In this document: positions 45,445-57,892 of the stretch, in pieces | Numbering within the stretch: the stretch's first letter is position 1 | Layout: every line of letters starts with the position of its first letter | Assembly (NCBI RefSeq): GCF_030445035.2 | Contig: NC_080683.1 | Location: forward strand, 87,691,675-87,755,674 | From: Dasypus novemcinctus | Lineage: Eukaryota > Chordata > Mammalia > Cingulata > Dasypodidae | Direction of reading: 5' to 3' | DNA: 64,000 nt | The notes under the pieces: generated by a model | Told to the model about the DNA's origin: nothing | The model's input: the letters and a program-made list of their open reading frames with translations, nothing else | Databases searched by the model: none | Translations under genes and position numbers: made by a program

Positions 45445-47065
45445 CTATAAAGGTGGACAGTATTAACATGTTATATTTGAAAAATAGATGAAAATATATT
45501 TATTTTGCTTCTATGCTTCTGAAAGTGCTAATTCAAAGTAAAATCTAAAATTAATTAACCTCTCCAGAGGTTTACAAAAACCCCTATCTTCCTTTGAGCC
45601 AAATTTAATAAGAATTGCCTCAATTTGACTTTATGTGATATAACGATTTTTTTTTAATGTCATACTTCCACATTTGAAAGACAGCCTTAATTATGAACAA
45701 CAGTGATGTGAGATTTTGGAAGAGTCAGGTGTATCATTTCAAATGTTTTCTGTATTTTGATAGCTGATTTGTTGTCTATATTATGGTCTGACTTCAAAAT
45801 TAAAGTTTTAGCTCTTATTATCAAGGGTTCTTATAAAATTATTGCTATATATTTCCCAATTTTGCTCTAGGTTGATGCTTTTCGTTTGGGGGATTTTTGA
45901 AATTTTTGTTTGAAGGTTCTTTTAACCTTTTATTAAAAATTTCAAGCATATACAAAAGTAGAACAAATAGTGTGATGAAGCCCCAAGTTATGTTTGAGTT
46001 TTAAGTGATATGCTAGTACAGTTACTATCTTTGTTTATGCAACAGATGTTCAGGAACTCAAGAAATACTTGTTGCTTAATACACTTGTAAAAAAATTTGT
46101 GTAAATCAAGTTTTTAAAAATATCCAACCATCTCCCAACCTGTGAGCTTGTTGATAGTCAACTAATTTTTGAACCTACAGATGTTTTCCACAGGAACTAT
46201 GTTAAAATGGCTATTAGATTTTTAGGCCAGCTCTCAGTAACCTAACTAATTAACAGTTAAAGGAAACTCACCCACCATTTTTAAACATTATTTCATTGAG
46301 AAAATGTTTCCTCTGTAAATGGAATACTAGGGAACACCACCACCCATCTTCTCCTCTACTAAGTATGGGGTTGGGGGGAGATGGAGCCAAGAAAGAGTCA
46401 AGGTTTCCTGCAATGGGGGATTATGTCTGTGATGGGTCCTTAGCTCTCAGGAAGAATGGCAGGAACTCAAGATAGTAGCTGGGAATGGTGTGGGAAAGAT
46501 GTAGTCGATACATACCTTTCTGAAAGTATTTACCACTACCTTTGTTGGTGGAGTTTGTTTTTGCTTTAAAAAAATAAAAAGCTCCCTTTAATAAAGAATT
46601 TTGAAAATGCAAAAAGGAAACCTTTCTTTATAAAGCAAATACTCATTGATGTATCTATCTTAGGTTTACATTTTATAGACCCTGAAAAGAAGGTTTCTGA
46701 TCATTTTCTTTAAGTTTCTGGTGTAGGGGGCTAAGACATGCATAAGACAGCAAAAATGAATAAATAAAAAGATCGTTGAATGTTAAAAAATAAAACTGGC
46801 AGATAAACATAGGTACTAAACTGCCAAATTAAAGTTGGGTTGCTAGAATAAGGCTTAGGGCAAACCATTAAATAGTGTTAACCTTTTAGAGTATCTGGTA
46901 ATTATCACCAAACCCAGCAAGATAGGCTCTACTTATTTTGTCTTGGCAACCTATATTCCTCTGTCTTCCAGAATTGACCTTAAATTCCTCCTCTTCCAAA
47001 ATCCTTCTCTAAACAAGACCTTGGTGCCTCAGAACTGTGTTAATCAGCTCTCCTCATTTAGAAAG
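45445..47065. other. intergenic sequence, no gene seen
   Basis: No exon, RNA gene or clear repeat was recognised. Confidence 0.4.
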
Positions 47066-47072
47066 AAAAAAA

Positions 47073-47205
47073 TGGCAAGTATACATTATATATATTACTC
47101 CTTTTGTAACTAATGCTGGTTGCTAAGTACATATACATTTATCTATCTGTTGAAGTTAGAGTTCATGCAACCTTTACCTTTAAAGGAGGTTGTTTTCTTT
47201 ATTGT
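47073..47205 (+). repeat. unclassified repeat, copy 2 (pair of 43790-43925)
   Basis: Near-copy of 43790-43925 about 3.3 kb downstream, including 'taatgctggttgctaag' and 'cctttacctttaaa'. Confidence 0.6.
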
Positions 47206-47209
47206 TTTA

Positions 47210-48105
47210 AACTCTCCTCTTCCTATTACACATAGAAAAAGGGCAAGATTCAGAAAATGTGGAGTTGCAGAAAACAAGACCAACTCAGAACTGGAAGCCC
47301 TAAATATCACAGCATTCTGTGGCCCTGTGCAAGTTGCTTAACCTTCCAGAATCTAAAATGAATGGTTCCACTAAATCAGCCCTATTCTTTCCAGCTCTAA
47401 AAGTCCCATACTGTCAGGACCCACCCATCCTAGATCCTGGAATGGCTGGTATGCTGTTAGCTAATATAGGTTCAGATTTTATATCTGCTCCAACTCCAAG
47501 GCATAGGTATCCTATGAGTGTCTTGGCTGCAGGTTCCCAAAGCTAGCTAAGCTTATTTTCCAGAGAGAATAATGCCAGTACCTGTCATACAAAGAGAATC
47601 AAGCATACCTTGTGATGAGTCTGCTGAGGGTCCTGTAGTATGTTATACCACAGTTGCACTACTGACCCACATTCTCATTAAAGAGGGGCCTACTGTGTGT
47701 CAAGTACATGACAACTAATTACTTTACACATGTTACTGACTTAATCCTCACAAGAACTAGTTAGTGATAAAACTAGTGAATGGTGAAACTGGCTTCAAAC
47801 CTGCTATGAAGGGAATGAATCCATGGATCTCTCATTTGAACCCAGCTGCCAAAGGATCAAATTCCCTTGCCAACTAATTTAAGTCAGGAAAGAACCTATC
47901 TGAAGATAGTAACTCAAAAGGAGTGAAAATAAAATCCTGAGGAACTGGAGTTGACAGGTGGTCCTTTAGCAGCACCTCCAGGCCCATAGAAGAGGTTTCT
48001 TCTGCATCAATAAACTTCAGAGATAACTACTTCTAGGTCCCAAATCCTAACAATTGATAAAGGAAACTCCAAATCTAAGATAAACTCAGAAACTCAGGGA
48101 AATAG
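47210..48105. other. intergenic sequence with a MIR-like fragment
   Basis: A weak MIR-like stretch lies at about 47690-47830 ('actgtgtgtcaagtacatg', 'ttaatcctcacaagaac'). No exon was recognised. Confidence 0.4.
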
Positions 48106-48158
48106 CCGAGGTCACTGGTTTTCAAAGTATGTTCCTGGGATCAGCAGCGTTAGCCTCG

Positions 48159-48978
48159 CCTGGTGTTTTTCATTTCCTAGGCTGCTGAAGGAAATACCAT
48201 GAAATAGATTCATCTTAAGCAATGGGAATTTATTGCTTACAGCTAGAGTCTGGAAAAATGTCCAAATCAAGCCATCATGTTATACCACACCAGCTGCTGG
48301 TAATCCTTGGCTCCTCTGCCACATGGTAAGGCACATGGCATCTGCTGGTTTCTCCCTTCTCTTCCAGGTTTTATTGATTTCAGGTTCTTGCTTCCATAGC
48401 TTTCTCTTTCTCTCTGTAGTCATTCCTTGTTTGAAGGACTCCAGTAATAGATTAAGACCTATCCTTGGGAAGCAGGCATGGCTCAACTGAGTGTCTGCCT
48501 ACCATATGGGAGGTCGAGGGTTCAAACCCAGGGCCTTCTGACCCGTGTAATGAGCTGGCCCTCGCAGCACTGCCGCGTGCAGGGAGTGCCAGGCCACACA
48601 GGGATGTCCCCCTTGTAGGGGAGCCCCATGCACAAGGAGTGTGCTCCGCATTGAGCTGCCCCACGCGAAAAAAGCACAGCCCACCCAGGAGTGGTGCCGC
48701 ACACACAGAGAGGTGACGCAGCAAAATGATGCAACAGAAAGAGACACAGATTCCTGGCGCCGAGAATGCACATAGCGAATGAACACAGCAGACAACTGGG
48801 GCAGGGAGGGGAAAGGGGAGAGAAATAAATAAAAATAAATCTTTAAAAAAAAGACCTATCCTGACTGAGTCATCTCATGGAAAGATCCTACATACAATGG
48901 GTTTCCATCCACAGGAATAGATTAAATTTAAGAACATGTTTTTCTGGGACACATACAGTTCCAAACGACTGCACCTGG
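48159..48978 (-). mobile_element. solo LTR, ERVL-like, with 5-bp TSD, containing a DAS-III
   Basis: The element 48164-48973 begins TG and ends CA and is flanked by CCTGG at 48159-48163 and 48974-48978, fitting the 5-bp TSD of class III endogenous retroviruses. Without the SINE it is about 413 bp. On the minus strand an AATAAA lies near its 3' end (about 48228). No internal viral genes are present. I believe it is a xenarthran LTR, from memory of similar text. Confidence 0.75.
48454..48862 (+). mobile_element. DAS-III SINE with perfect 12-bp TSD, inside the LTR
   Basis: Full-length SINE 48466-48850, head 'gggaagcaggcatggctcaac', tail AATAAATAAAAATAAATC plus A run. The TSD AAGACCTATCCT is identical at 48454-48465 and 48851-48862. 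Confidence 0.95.
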
Positions 48979-49119
48979 GAACATTGTGAAAATACAAATT
49001 CTTGGTCTTCATCCCAGACCTACTGAATCAAAAATTCTAAAGTAGGGTCTAGGAATCTGTGTTTTAACAATCTCTCCACATGTTTCTGAGGGACACTAAA
49101 GTTTGAGATGCGGTGACCT

Positions 49120-49555
49120 AGGAATATAAAGGTCATTTCTGGGTTCCCCACATTAACCTAGCATCAACCTCAACTGCTGCCTGGAGCTAGGTTCTACCTT
49201 CCCCTCCAGCATAGTGTGGAAGTTAGAGGTTGGGCAGATCTCTCAACTAAGACTACTTCCTAGACTCATTTTTTTCCCTTGAAAACGCCTAATAAAATAT
49301 TGGGCAGATGGCTTATGATGAGTAATTGAATTGAAGTAAAAAAACTTCATTTATGATAGGATAAATTGGAAATAACTTAAATGTCTATTAACAAAGATTT
49401 GGTTAGCAACTCCATGAGAATTGGGACCCACACCGACCAACACTAGTAGTTTACTAATATTATAGTAAACTAATAGTTTACTGTATTCTTATTGCCTAAG
49501 CTGTGTGTATTCAATTTTTGTTCATTGAATGAATAAATGAATATATTCATATACA
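49120..49555. other. intergenic sequence, no gene seen
   Basis: No exon or RNA gene was recognised. A weak L2-like end ('gttcattgaatgaataaatg') lies at about 49520. Confidence 0.4.
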
Positions 49556-49559
49556 TTCA

Positions 49560-50110
49560 AGTCCTGAAGTATAGTGCAGCCACTAAAAATGTTTGCTAAC
49601 AGCAATCCCATTCCCATTTTAGGTATTTAGGTATTTACCCAAAAACCTGAGAATAATTGTTCCTAGCAGTTTTATTCATAATCACCAAAAAATGGAAACA
49701 ATCCAAATGTCCTTCAACTTTTGTGAATGGGTAAACAAACATCCATAGAATATAATTACTACTCAGCAATAAAAAGTAACAAACTACCAATTTGTGGCAA
49801 CAACACAGGTGAATTGCAAATGTGTTATGCTAGAGGAAAGAAGCCAGACTCAAAAGGCAAATGTATGATTCCATTTATGTGACATAGTGGAAGAGGCAAA
49901 ACTACAAGGACAGAAAACAGATTACTGATTGCTGAGGATGAGAGGAAGGGTTTAACTACGAAGGCAAAAGGAAATTTTTGAGGGTGACAGATCTGTATCT
50001 TGATTGTGGTGGTAATTACATAGCTGTATGCATGCATAAAAATTCATAGGACTGTATACTAAAGGATTAATTTTACTGTATGTAAATTATACCTTAATAA
50101 GCCTTATTTT
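49560..50110 (+). mobile_element. 5'-truncated L1M 3' end
   Basis: The text 'attcataatcaccaaaaaatgg', 'agccagactcaaaaggcaa' and 'taaattataccttaataagcc' is the typical end of ORF2 and 3' UTR of old L1M elements. Confidence 0.8.
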
Positions 50111-50388
50111 TTAAAAAGGTTCATTAAAGATTAAAATATTGGTGTCCTTGTATATATGATAGGATATACCTTACCTGTTATATTCTAAGTGAAGACAAAT
50201 TACAGAACAAAATATAATGATACTGCATTTCTAAAAACAAAACAAATATGCATACATATATGTGTGTATATGTCTGTGGCTTATATAAGTGTATTTAAAT
50301 GCCTAAAACAAGAGTTAAAAGAATATACACTGAACTGAAAATGGCAATTAACTCTAAGGAAGGAATTGAGGTTGGGGAGTGATTTAAG

Positions 50389-50830
50389 GGGACTGTGAGC
50401 ATTAGGCTAATTTGTCAACTGGGCCAGGTAATTGTGCCCAGTTTTTGGCCAAGTAAGTACTTGGCTAATTGTAACGTGAGTCATCAGTGAGTTTACTGCA
50501 TAGATGGCTGCTTACATCTACAATCAACCTGGGACATTGCGCTCAACAATGAGTGATGCCTTATCTAATCAGTTGAATGCCTTAAAAGGGGAAGTGATTT
50601 CAGCATTCAGAGAGAATTTCCCAGTTTGCCTTTGGACAACCATTGTCTCCTGGAAACTCATCAAGGACCTTCATTGGACTTTAATTGGAGCCCCTGGTTT
50701 GCAGCCTCCCTGTGGAACCTGGACTTGTGCATCCCCACGGTCATGTGAGAGAATCTTATAAATCTCATACTATTTACAGATATCTCCTCTTGATTCTGTT
50801 TCCCAAAAGAACCCTGACAAATACAGGGAC
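50389..50830 (+). mobile_element. solo LTR, ERVL/MaLR class, with 5-bp TSD
   Basis: The 432-bp element 50394-50825 starts TGTGAGCATTAGG and ends ACCCTGACAAATACA, with TG...CA termini. It is flanked by GGGAC at 50389-50393 and 50826-50830. The 3' text 'ctgtttcccaaaagaaccctg' is common in an old mammalian LTR family. No internal region is present. The 85-codon frame at 50504-50761 is incidental. Confidence 0.75.
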
Positions 50831-51085
50831 CTTAGCTTTATGTGTTCTGTTTGAATTATTTACAAGAATATATTTATGTATTACATAATTTTAAAAAGAA
50901 TATTTCAAAGACACCCAAAATGTCAATGGTAGTTATCTCTGGCTTGTAGGATTACAAGTTATTTTATTTTATTTTATTTTTTCTTATTTGCATTTTAAAA
51001 TGTTTATTAAATAAGTTCTGCTTTTGTAATAAGAAAAAAACTTATTTAAGTAAAACCAGGAAGCATATTGATTCATAAAAATTAC

Positions 51086-51500
51086 AAAAATTAGGGAAGC
51101 AGACTTGCCTCAATGGATAGGTGGTCTGCCTCCCACATGGGAGGTCCACGGTTCAAACCTTGGGCTTCCTTGACCCATGTGGAGCTGGCCCATGTGCAGT
51201 GCTGATGAGCGCAAGGAGTGCCCTGCCATGCAGGGGTGTCGCCCGCATAGGGGAGCCCCGTAAGGAGAGCCGCCCAGAGCGAAAGAAAGTGCAGCCTCCC
51301 CGAGAATGGCCCCTCACACACAGAGAGCCTACATAACAAGGTGTTGCAACAAAAAGAAACACAGATTCTTGGTGCCGCTGATAAGGATAGAAGCAGTCAC
51401 AGAAGAACACACGGCGAATGGACACAAGACAGCAGACAGCTGCGGGGGGAGGGGAAGAGGAGAGAAATAAATAAAAAATAAATCTTAAAAAAAAATTAGG
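51086..51500 (+). mobile_element. DAS-III SINE with 10-bp TSD
   Basis: Head 'gaagcagacttgcctcaatgg', internal deletion relative to the 34759 copy around 51255-51265, tail AATAAATAAAAAATAAATC plus A run. The TSD AAAAATTAGG is identical at 51086-51095 and 51491-51500. Confidence 0.9.
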
Positions 51501-51989
51501 AAAGCAAGATACAAAGAGGTAAAATAACCTGGCTAAGATCGCATAGGTGATAAGCTATGATAGAATTCAAACCAAGATCTCTAGCACTGAGTCAAACACT
51601 CAAAACAGTTTGTTAGATTCTTTATATTTGCAAGGAAAATGGACTGATGCATATTTCATATTTTTCAACAGAAAAGATAGAAATAAACTAAAACATGGGT
51701 TTCTTCTTAATTCTCAGTTTATCAGAAAGTATTGTTAAGAAAAATAACCCCATTTCTTGGACATTCTGAGAAACAAAGGGTTTCCTTTATATTTCATCAT
51801 GCAATATTTCTCAATAAAGATTAAGCAGATAAAATAATTGGGTATCAAGAAAGGATTATTTTTAAAATTTGTTCTTCTACCTAACCCATTTAAATGGATT
51901 CCTTCTTCTCTACTTTAAACTATCCTTTTTTTAAAAAGAGAACTTTTTTTTGTCTTAATTTTTTTTTAATGCAAGGTGTTAATAATAGT

Positions 51990-52190
51990 TGGAAAAAATA
52001 CAACTTAATGTAAACTATGAACAATGAACTTTAATTAATACTCTAATTATGTTCTTTCACCAATTGTAACAAAGGTACCACACTAATGCAAACTGTTAGT
52101 AATAAGGAGGGGGCTATATGGGAACACTGTAATTTTTATATGATTTTTCTATAAACCTACTACTCTAATGTAAAAAAATATATAAGGAGT
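51990..52190 (+). mobile_element. retroposon 3' end, xenarthran LINE-like, related to 700-870
   Basis: The text 'ttctttcaccaattgtaac', 'ggtaccacactaatgc' and 'ggctatatgggaacactg' ends in an A-rich segment. It is a more diverged branch of the family at 40130. Confidence 0.6.
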
Positions 52191-52313
52191 GCACAACTAA
52201 AAAAATAAAAATTAGAAAAAGAAAAAGAAAAAAATTATACAAATTAGAAACGTAAAAGTAATAAAATCCAAAACAAATTTACTGGAAAAAGAATTTGAAT
52301 ACTCCCTCCAGAT

Positions 52314-52475
52314 CAGTGCTTCTCAAACTTACTGTCCAAACAAACCACCTGGAGTAGTTTAAAATACAGATTTGGATTCATTAGGTCTAGACTGGGACCT
52401 GAAGATCTGCATTTTCTAACAACTCTCTAGTAATACCAATGCTGCTGATCCATTCACCACACTTAGTAGTAAGGC
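52314..52475 (+). mobile_element. hAT-Charlie MER5A-type MITE
   Basis: It starts CAGTGCTTCTCAAACTTACTG and continues 'accacctggagtagtttaaa' and 'gatctgcattttctaac', with a terminal region near 52475. Confidence 0.75.
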
Positions 52476-52479
52476 TTTA

Positions 52480-55415
52480 AAACTGCACTTCCAATACTCA
52501 GCCACTAATTAGCCACATATAGCTATTAAGCCCTTAAAATATGAATAGTCCAAATAGAGATGTGCTGTGAGTATAAAATACACACCGGATTTCAAAGACT
52601 TAATACAAAAACATAATGTAAAATATCTTAATAATTATTTTATATTGCAGAATATTTTGGACATATTGCATTAAGATATAATATTTAATTTTAATTTTAT
52701 CTATTTTCTATTTCTGTAGCTACTGGAAAATTTCAAATTACATTTATGGTTTGCATTTCTGTCTTCTATATTTCTGTTGGGCAGTGCTGGTCTAGAATAA
52801 ATGTAATGGGATTTTACTTGTATAAACTATCCTCATCAACGTAACGCAGGAGAAGGATTAGCACTCCATTAATAATTGAATTGGCAACTTTTGCATATTA
52901 ATCTAAACATTCCTAGGAGTTATCAAAATCTATGGATAGAGGTTGAAACAAATAGAAATTATAGAATTTTGGGTCTGGAATGAAACCTCAAGATCATCAA
53001 GTTCAAACCCCTCATTTTATGGAAATAAGTATCAAATTGACAATATGTGTATTAATCTTAATATAGTAAGTACTGAGTAGGTAAGTAAGTGAAGTGTCTA
53101 CCCTGAAGAGGTTAAGAACGATTGTTAGAATGTAATTGCATCCCTTAAAGCATATGGACAGAGTGCTCTCAAACACAGAGGCAGAGACAAACACAGACAC
53201 AATTTTCCAATTTTCGTGAGGGAAAATCAGACAAACTCCATTCCAGAGGAGTTTTTGGGCTCACTCTAATTTCCCCCAATTTTTATATTTTCTTTTTGAT
53301 TTTAAGGTACAAATAAGGCTTAAGGGTTAACTGTTCATTTGAATAATCAGACATGCTGTCTCTTCTCTCTCCTTCCCACACATAATAGATAACAGCCTCT
53401 ATTATCAGAGAGCAAAGAAATTTAGACCTGAGACTCTGTTAGTTTGGATATGATTGATGTAGCAGAATGAAATTTGGAGTGCAGCACTAGCATGGTCAAC
53501 CTTCAGTTATATGTGCAAATGAGGGGCAAGAATTGCTGAGATGTATAAAACAAAAAGGGTTTTTTTAGCTTTTTTTTTAATTCTATTCATTAGGAAAATC
53601 TTATGCCACAGGCATTACGACAAATTTGTTCATGTTTGAGCTACGTTTTCCTTCTATGGGTGAATGAAATGACAAAATTAGAATAAATAATAAAGCACAG
53701 GAAATTATGAACGTTCTTATGTCAAATGGTATTATGGGCTGAAAATATGAATAGCCCTTTATAATTTTTTTAGTTAAAATCCAAATCCCTCTATAATGAT
53801 TCATTCATTTATAACTTATTATTGAAGGAATCCAGGTTGCTATCCTTAACCTGGAGAGAAATAGCTTCAGCATACAAGCCTTATTACATTCAATCCCTGG
53901 CCCTCTAGATCATCAGGTGGACCTAATTTGAATATTTCTATTCCTTAGTTTAAGGCTATATTTTAAAACTTACCCATCTAGAAAAAGTCAAACCTACCAG
54001 AAAAATGACTGAATGGACTTACCCAAGAGTGAAAACCTATTTAAAGCCATTCAAAATCAAAACATAAACTAAGCAGAACAAACAATTCTGCCTAAGAATT
54101 TAAACTGTTTTCCTTAAAGTAATGAGAACAGCATTTTTAGAAACTTAAATATTTTTATAGGAACTCTAGTGAGTTCATTTGGTTAATTCTGCTTCATTCA
54201 TACCAAAAAGTTGAATATATTGAGTCTTTGGTTGGTTTTGAATATTCCTAATGGCTTTGTTTTGTTTTACAATTCATGAGCTATAATTATTCGTGGGAAA
54301 TGGCCTTATTTTCTTAAATAATAATGTATCATTACACACAAAAGGAAAACCCATTACCTCATTGTTACAAACATATCAGTTGTAAAGATGCCTGTCTTTT
54401 GGATCAGCATGTTGGGGAATGTAGGAGAGTCCTGTCTTAAACACCTCTCCTAAAGATTCCATAACGAGAGTTTTAGATGATGAGGCATTTTACGAAAGGG
54501 TTCTGAAAAATAAATAATTGAAATGTAATCAATAATGTTGTAGTTTGGGTGTGCTTTTTTTTCCTTAAGCACAGTTTTAGGAGAATAAGATTTTTTTTTA
54601 GGAAGATAAAAGAAAATCAACACATGCTCATGTTTCATAAAACACTAAGATTCCTTTTCTATTTTTCTGAGTTGCTTCAGCAGAAAAAACCAAAATGATA
54701 GTCTGTCACTTCCACAAAGGTTTTATAGATTTATAATTTTGATTTAAAGCATATTTATAATATACTTAGCTCCCTTATTTATTTTAGTTGATTTATCAGA
54801 TGATACTTGGAGGCTATGGAAAAACAATCACTTTCCTCAACTTTGCATGTCAGGTGGTGGTTCAAAAGCTTTTTAGCCTTTTGGGAAACACTTCTCATAT
54901 TCTGGCTCTTATAATAAGCATTTTTCCTTCTATGATAATTTCTTTCTTGAAGTTTTTCACTTCAGCTATAATAGTGTAAATGGAAAATATAAATAATAAT
55001 GAATAAGTGCATTTAAATTTATAATCAATGATTCTGATTAAAAGATAGTCTTATAATAAGAAAGGAATTCAAAACAGAGCCTCAGTCTAGTTTCAGCAAA
55101 AGTACAAAAAAGCTACAAGCCTGCCAATATATTGTTCTCGTTTAACTACACATTTCCAAGGTACATCTACCCTTACTAGAGGTCAGGATTTGCTCTCTCC
55201 CTGGAGTGGCATATATATATATAATAAAGATGGTTAGACATTAATAGTTACATGGCATTTAAAAACAATGCTTTCTTCGTGTACATAGAAACAGGAACAA
55301 AATGTTAGAGAACTATTTCAAATGTATCTTGGGTTGAAAAGACCAAACATGGCAATCTAATCTATTCACTGCTTCTAATGCCCTGCTTCATACCTTCTCA
55401 AGCTTTCAACGCCTT
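52480..55415. other. AT-rich intergenic sequence, no gene seen
   Basis: No exon, RNA gene or clear repeat was recognised. A TA-rich run lies at 55211-55222. Confidence 0.4.
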
Positions 55416-55419
55416 CTCC

Positions 55420-56115
55420 CCCATCTTTTCTTTCCGCTCTTCCTATTTCCCTGAGAAATAGAAGTAATCAGAAAAGAACTCCCCCTTACTTCCTGCCACC
55501 ACCACATGCACTCACCTATGCCCACATTCTCTGCCTTTTTTTCTGTTCTGTGGATCAGATGTTCCTATCTCCATATTCCTGTAACTTGTGGACTAGGTAT
55601 CAGTCCTTCCCTATTCAAATATAGCTTTCAGTAACTTTATCCTGCTAACTTGTCTCCCTCTTTCAGACTCTTTCCCCCTTAGTCTATCCTTATCACAACA
55701 GCCAGAGTGATTCTGTTAAAATCCAGGCAGATCTTGTCACTCCTTTGCTCAAAACCCTCCAGAGGCTTCACATCTCACTGAGTATAAAAGTCCAAGTTCC
55801 TTGCAAAGGTGTTCAATGCCCTATTTGGTCTTCCTTGCCCATGCCTTCCCCTTATCTCTCAGACCCAATATCCTCCTTTCCCTCAGCCACACTGCCTTCA
55901 CTTTTCCTTGAACTCCAGGCTTACTCCTACCACTTGCCCCAAATTTTACCTCACTTGTCCCTTAACTGCTGTGCTCAAGCACCACCTTCTCAATGAGACC
56001 TTTCCTGCCTACCCTTTAAAATTACAATTTCTCCCCAGCTCCTCTGCCTTATTTTTCTCCATTATACTTGTATCCATGTCGTGTTCCATATATTTTTATT
56101 TGTTAATTGTTGTTT
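55420..56115 (+). repeat. L2 LINE, long fragment
   Basis: The text 'gccagagtgattctgttaaa', 'ctcctttgctcaaaaccctc' and 'aaggtgttcaatgccctat' follows the L2 ORF2 C-terminal and 3' region. The 83- and 111-codon frames here are remnants or shadows of the LINE. Confidence 0.75.
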
Positions 56116-56138
56116 GTAGTCTGCCTCTCCTCATCGGA

Positions 56139-56601
56139 GCCTGAATTGTAGATCCCACAAAAGATATGTTCAATTCTTAATATGAGTTCTTGTGGGTGTA
56201 AATCCATTTGTAAATCTGACCTTTGGAGATGTCATTATTAGTTAAGGCATGGACTCATTTGTGAGAAATAGGAGATTTCTTTGAACTTGAAGATCCTATT
56301 TAGATAGGCCAAATTAAACCAGGGTGGGCCTTAATCCATATGACCAGAGTCCTTATAAACAAAGGAAATCCAGACGCAATCAGTAGAAGCCAGAGGTCAG
56401 TGCAAATCAGAGCAGATGCAGGGAGAAAGAGATTGCCTTTTGATAGAGGAATGCCACAATGCTAAAGACTGGGAGAAAGCAAGCCCCGCCAGTACCTTAA
56501 TGTTGAGCTTCTAGCCTTCAAAACCGTGAGACAATAAATTCCTGTTGTTTAAGCCAACCCACTGTAAGGTATTTGTCATCGCAGGCCTGGCAAATGATAC
56601 C
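56139..56601 (+). mobile_element. MaLR/MLT1-like LTR
   Basis: It begins 'gaattgtagatcccacaaaa', has mid-text 'gagtccttataaacaaagg' and ends 'gtgagacaataaattcctg ... gcctggcaaatgata', including an AATAAA at 56533. It resembles the MLT1 layout; the exact termini and TSD are unclear. Confidence 0.6.
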
Positions 56602-56931
56602 CCCCCAATTCTCTTCAAGTAAATCCATGAGTGGTTGGGATTTTTGTTCTTTCCTATTCTCCTCTACACTGATGTCTTATTGGAACACAGCAAGTGCTCA
56701 ATAAATATTTGTTGAAAGAATTGATCTATCTTTACAATAGTGTAACCAGAAGACAACCTGGAAATATCAGTCATGCAGATCGAATGGCTTTTTAAAAATC
56801 TGTTTTATCAATTCAGTTTCACAGATATAATCCAAATACACTTTTAACTTCCATTGGGTCTCAAAAGACAGTTCTCTTTCTTGGAATTGTGGACTCTCCT
56901 CTTAAATACTTTATAGAGACATATTTCCTGA

Positions 56932-57048
56932 AAAAAAGTATGTCTTTTTTTTTTCTTCCCCTTCCCCTCCCCTACCCTCCTGTTTTTGCTGCGTCCATTC
57001 ACTGTGTTATCTTCTGTATCTATTTCTCTTACAAAAGTATGTCTTTTT
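56932..57048 (-). mobile_element. strongly 5'-truncated DAS SINE with long TSD
   Basis: Only the reversed T-rich tail and about 70 bp of the DAS 3' body ('gctgcgtccattcactgtg') are present. AAAAGTATGTCTTTTT occurs on both sides (about 56935-56950 and 57033-57048), supporting a real insertion that was truncated at its 5' end. Confidence 0.65.
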
Positions 57049-57557
57049 GAACTTTTGTATTTTTAATAGCTTGCTATTTATTTTTTTTTTTAAGTTCAAT
57101 TCAGACATTCATACTGATTATTTCATGGTTCCTATTTAGAGCTGATCTTCCATAAATTTCTCTCTAAGCACTGTATTATCTCCATTACACAAATTTTGAT
57201 GTTGTGTTTCATTATCATTCACCATTAAAATATTTTCTGATAATTTCCCTTGTAATTTCTTCTTTGACACATGAGTTAAAGTATGTTGCTTAATTTCCAA
57301 AAATTTTACAGATATATTATTATTATTGATTTCTAATTTAATTCAATTTTTTGTTAAGAAACTGTATTTATGTTTTTTCAATCCCGAAAAAACTTTTGAG
57401 ATTTTGCTCTATTACCTAGCAAATGGTCCTATGGTGAATGTTTCAGTGCACTTGAAAACAGTGTGTATCCTGCAGTCATTAGATGGCATGTTCTATAAAT
57501 GTTAATAAATTCAAGTTGGTTGGTAGTATTTTTGAAGTCTTCTATATGTTGACTGGT

Positions 57558-57892
57558 TTTCTGTGCTGAGACCAGTTCGGCAATAGGTTGGCTCGAAGGG
57601 AAGGCAATGCACAACTTAAGAGATAAAAGGACAGAGAGAGACACAAAGAGAGGAGATAAAGCTGGGACCAGGGGACTCACAGCTTCTGGAACTGAGAGCC
57701 TAGACCCTAATTTCCACCTTGTATTTATTGGAAACTACCAAACAGCTGTTTGCTATTAGAACTGCAACATCATCTATAATAGGGAACAACTACAACATCT
57801 AACAACTGCAACATCTACAATAGAACAGGTATAACATTTACAGTAAGGAACAGGGCCTTATTGGGAACAGGTCCTTATTGTAGCCGTTTCTG
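57558..57892 (-). mobile_element. solo LTR, ERV2-like, with 6-bp TSD, inside the L1M
   Basis: The 323-bp insert 57564-57886 is flanked by TTTCTG on both sides (57558-57563, 57887-57892), and removing it restores L1M continuity. Read on the minus strand it starts CG (probably mutated from TG), has AATAAA near the middle (about 57725), then a CT-rich segment and a terminal CTCAGCA. The 6-bp TSD is typical of class II (betaretrovirus-like) elements. No internal genes are present. Confidence 0.7.

Larger units (their letters stand above)
48110..49120. mobile_element. MER5A-type hAT MITE split by an LTR
   Basis: Two pieces, 48110-48163 ('cactggttttcaaagtatg') and 48974-49120 ('catcccagacctactgaatc ... 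aagtttgagatgcgg'), form one MER5A-like element. The 810-bp insertion between them duplicates CCTGG. Confidence 0.7.
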
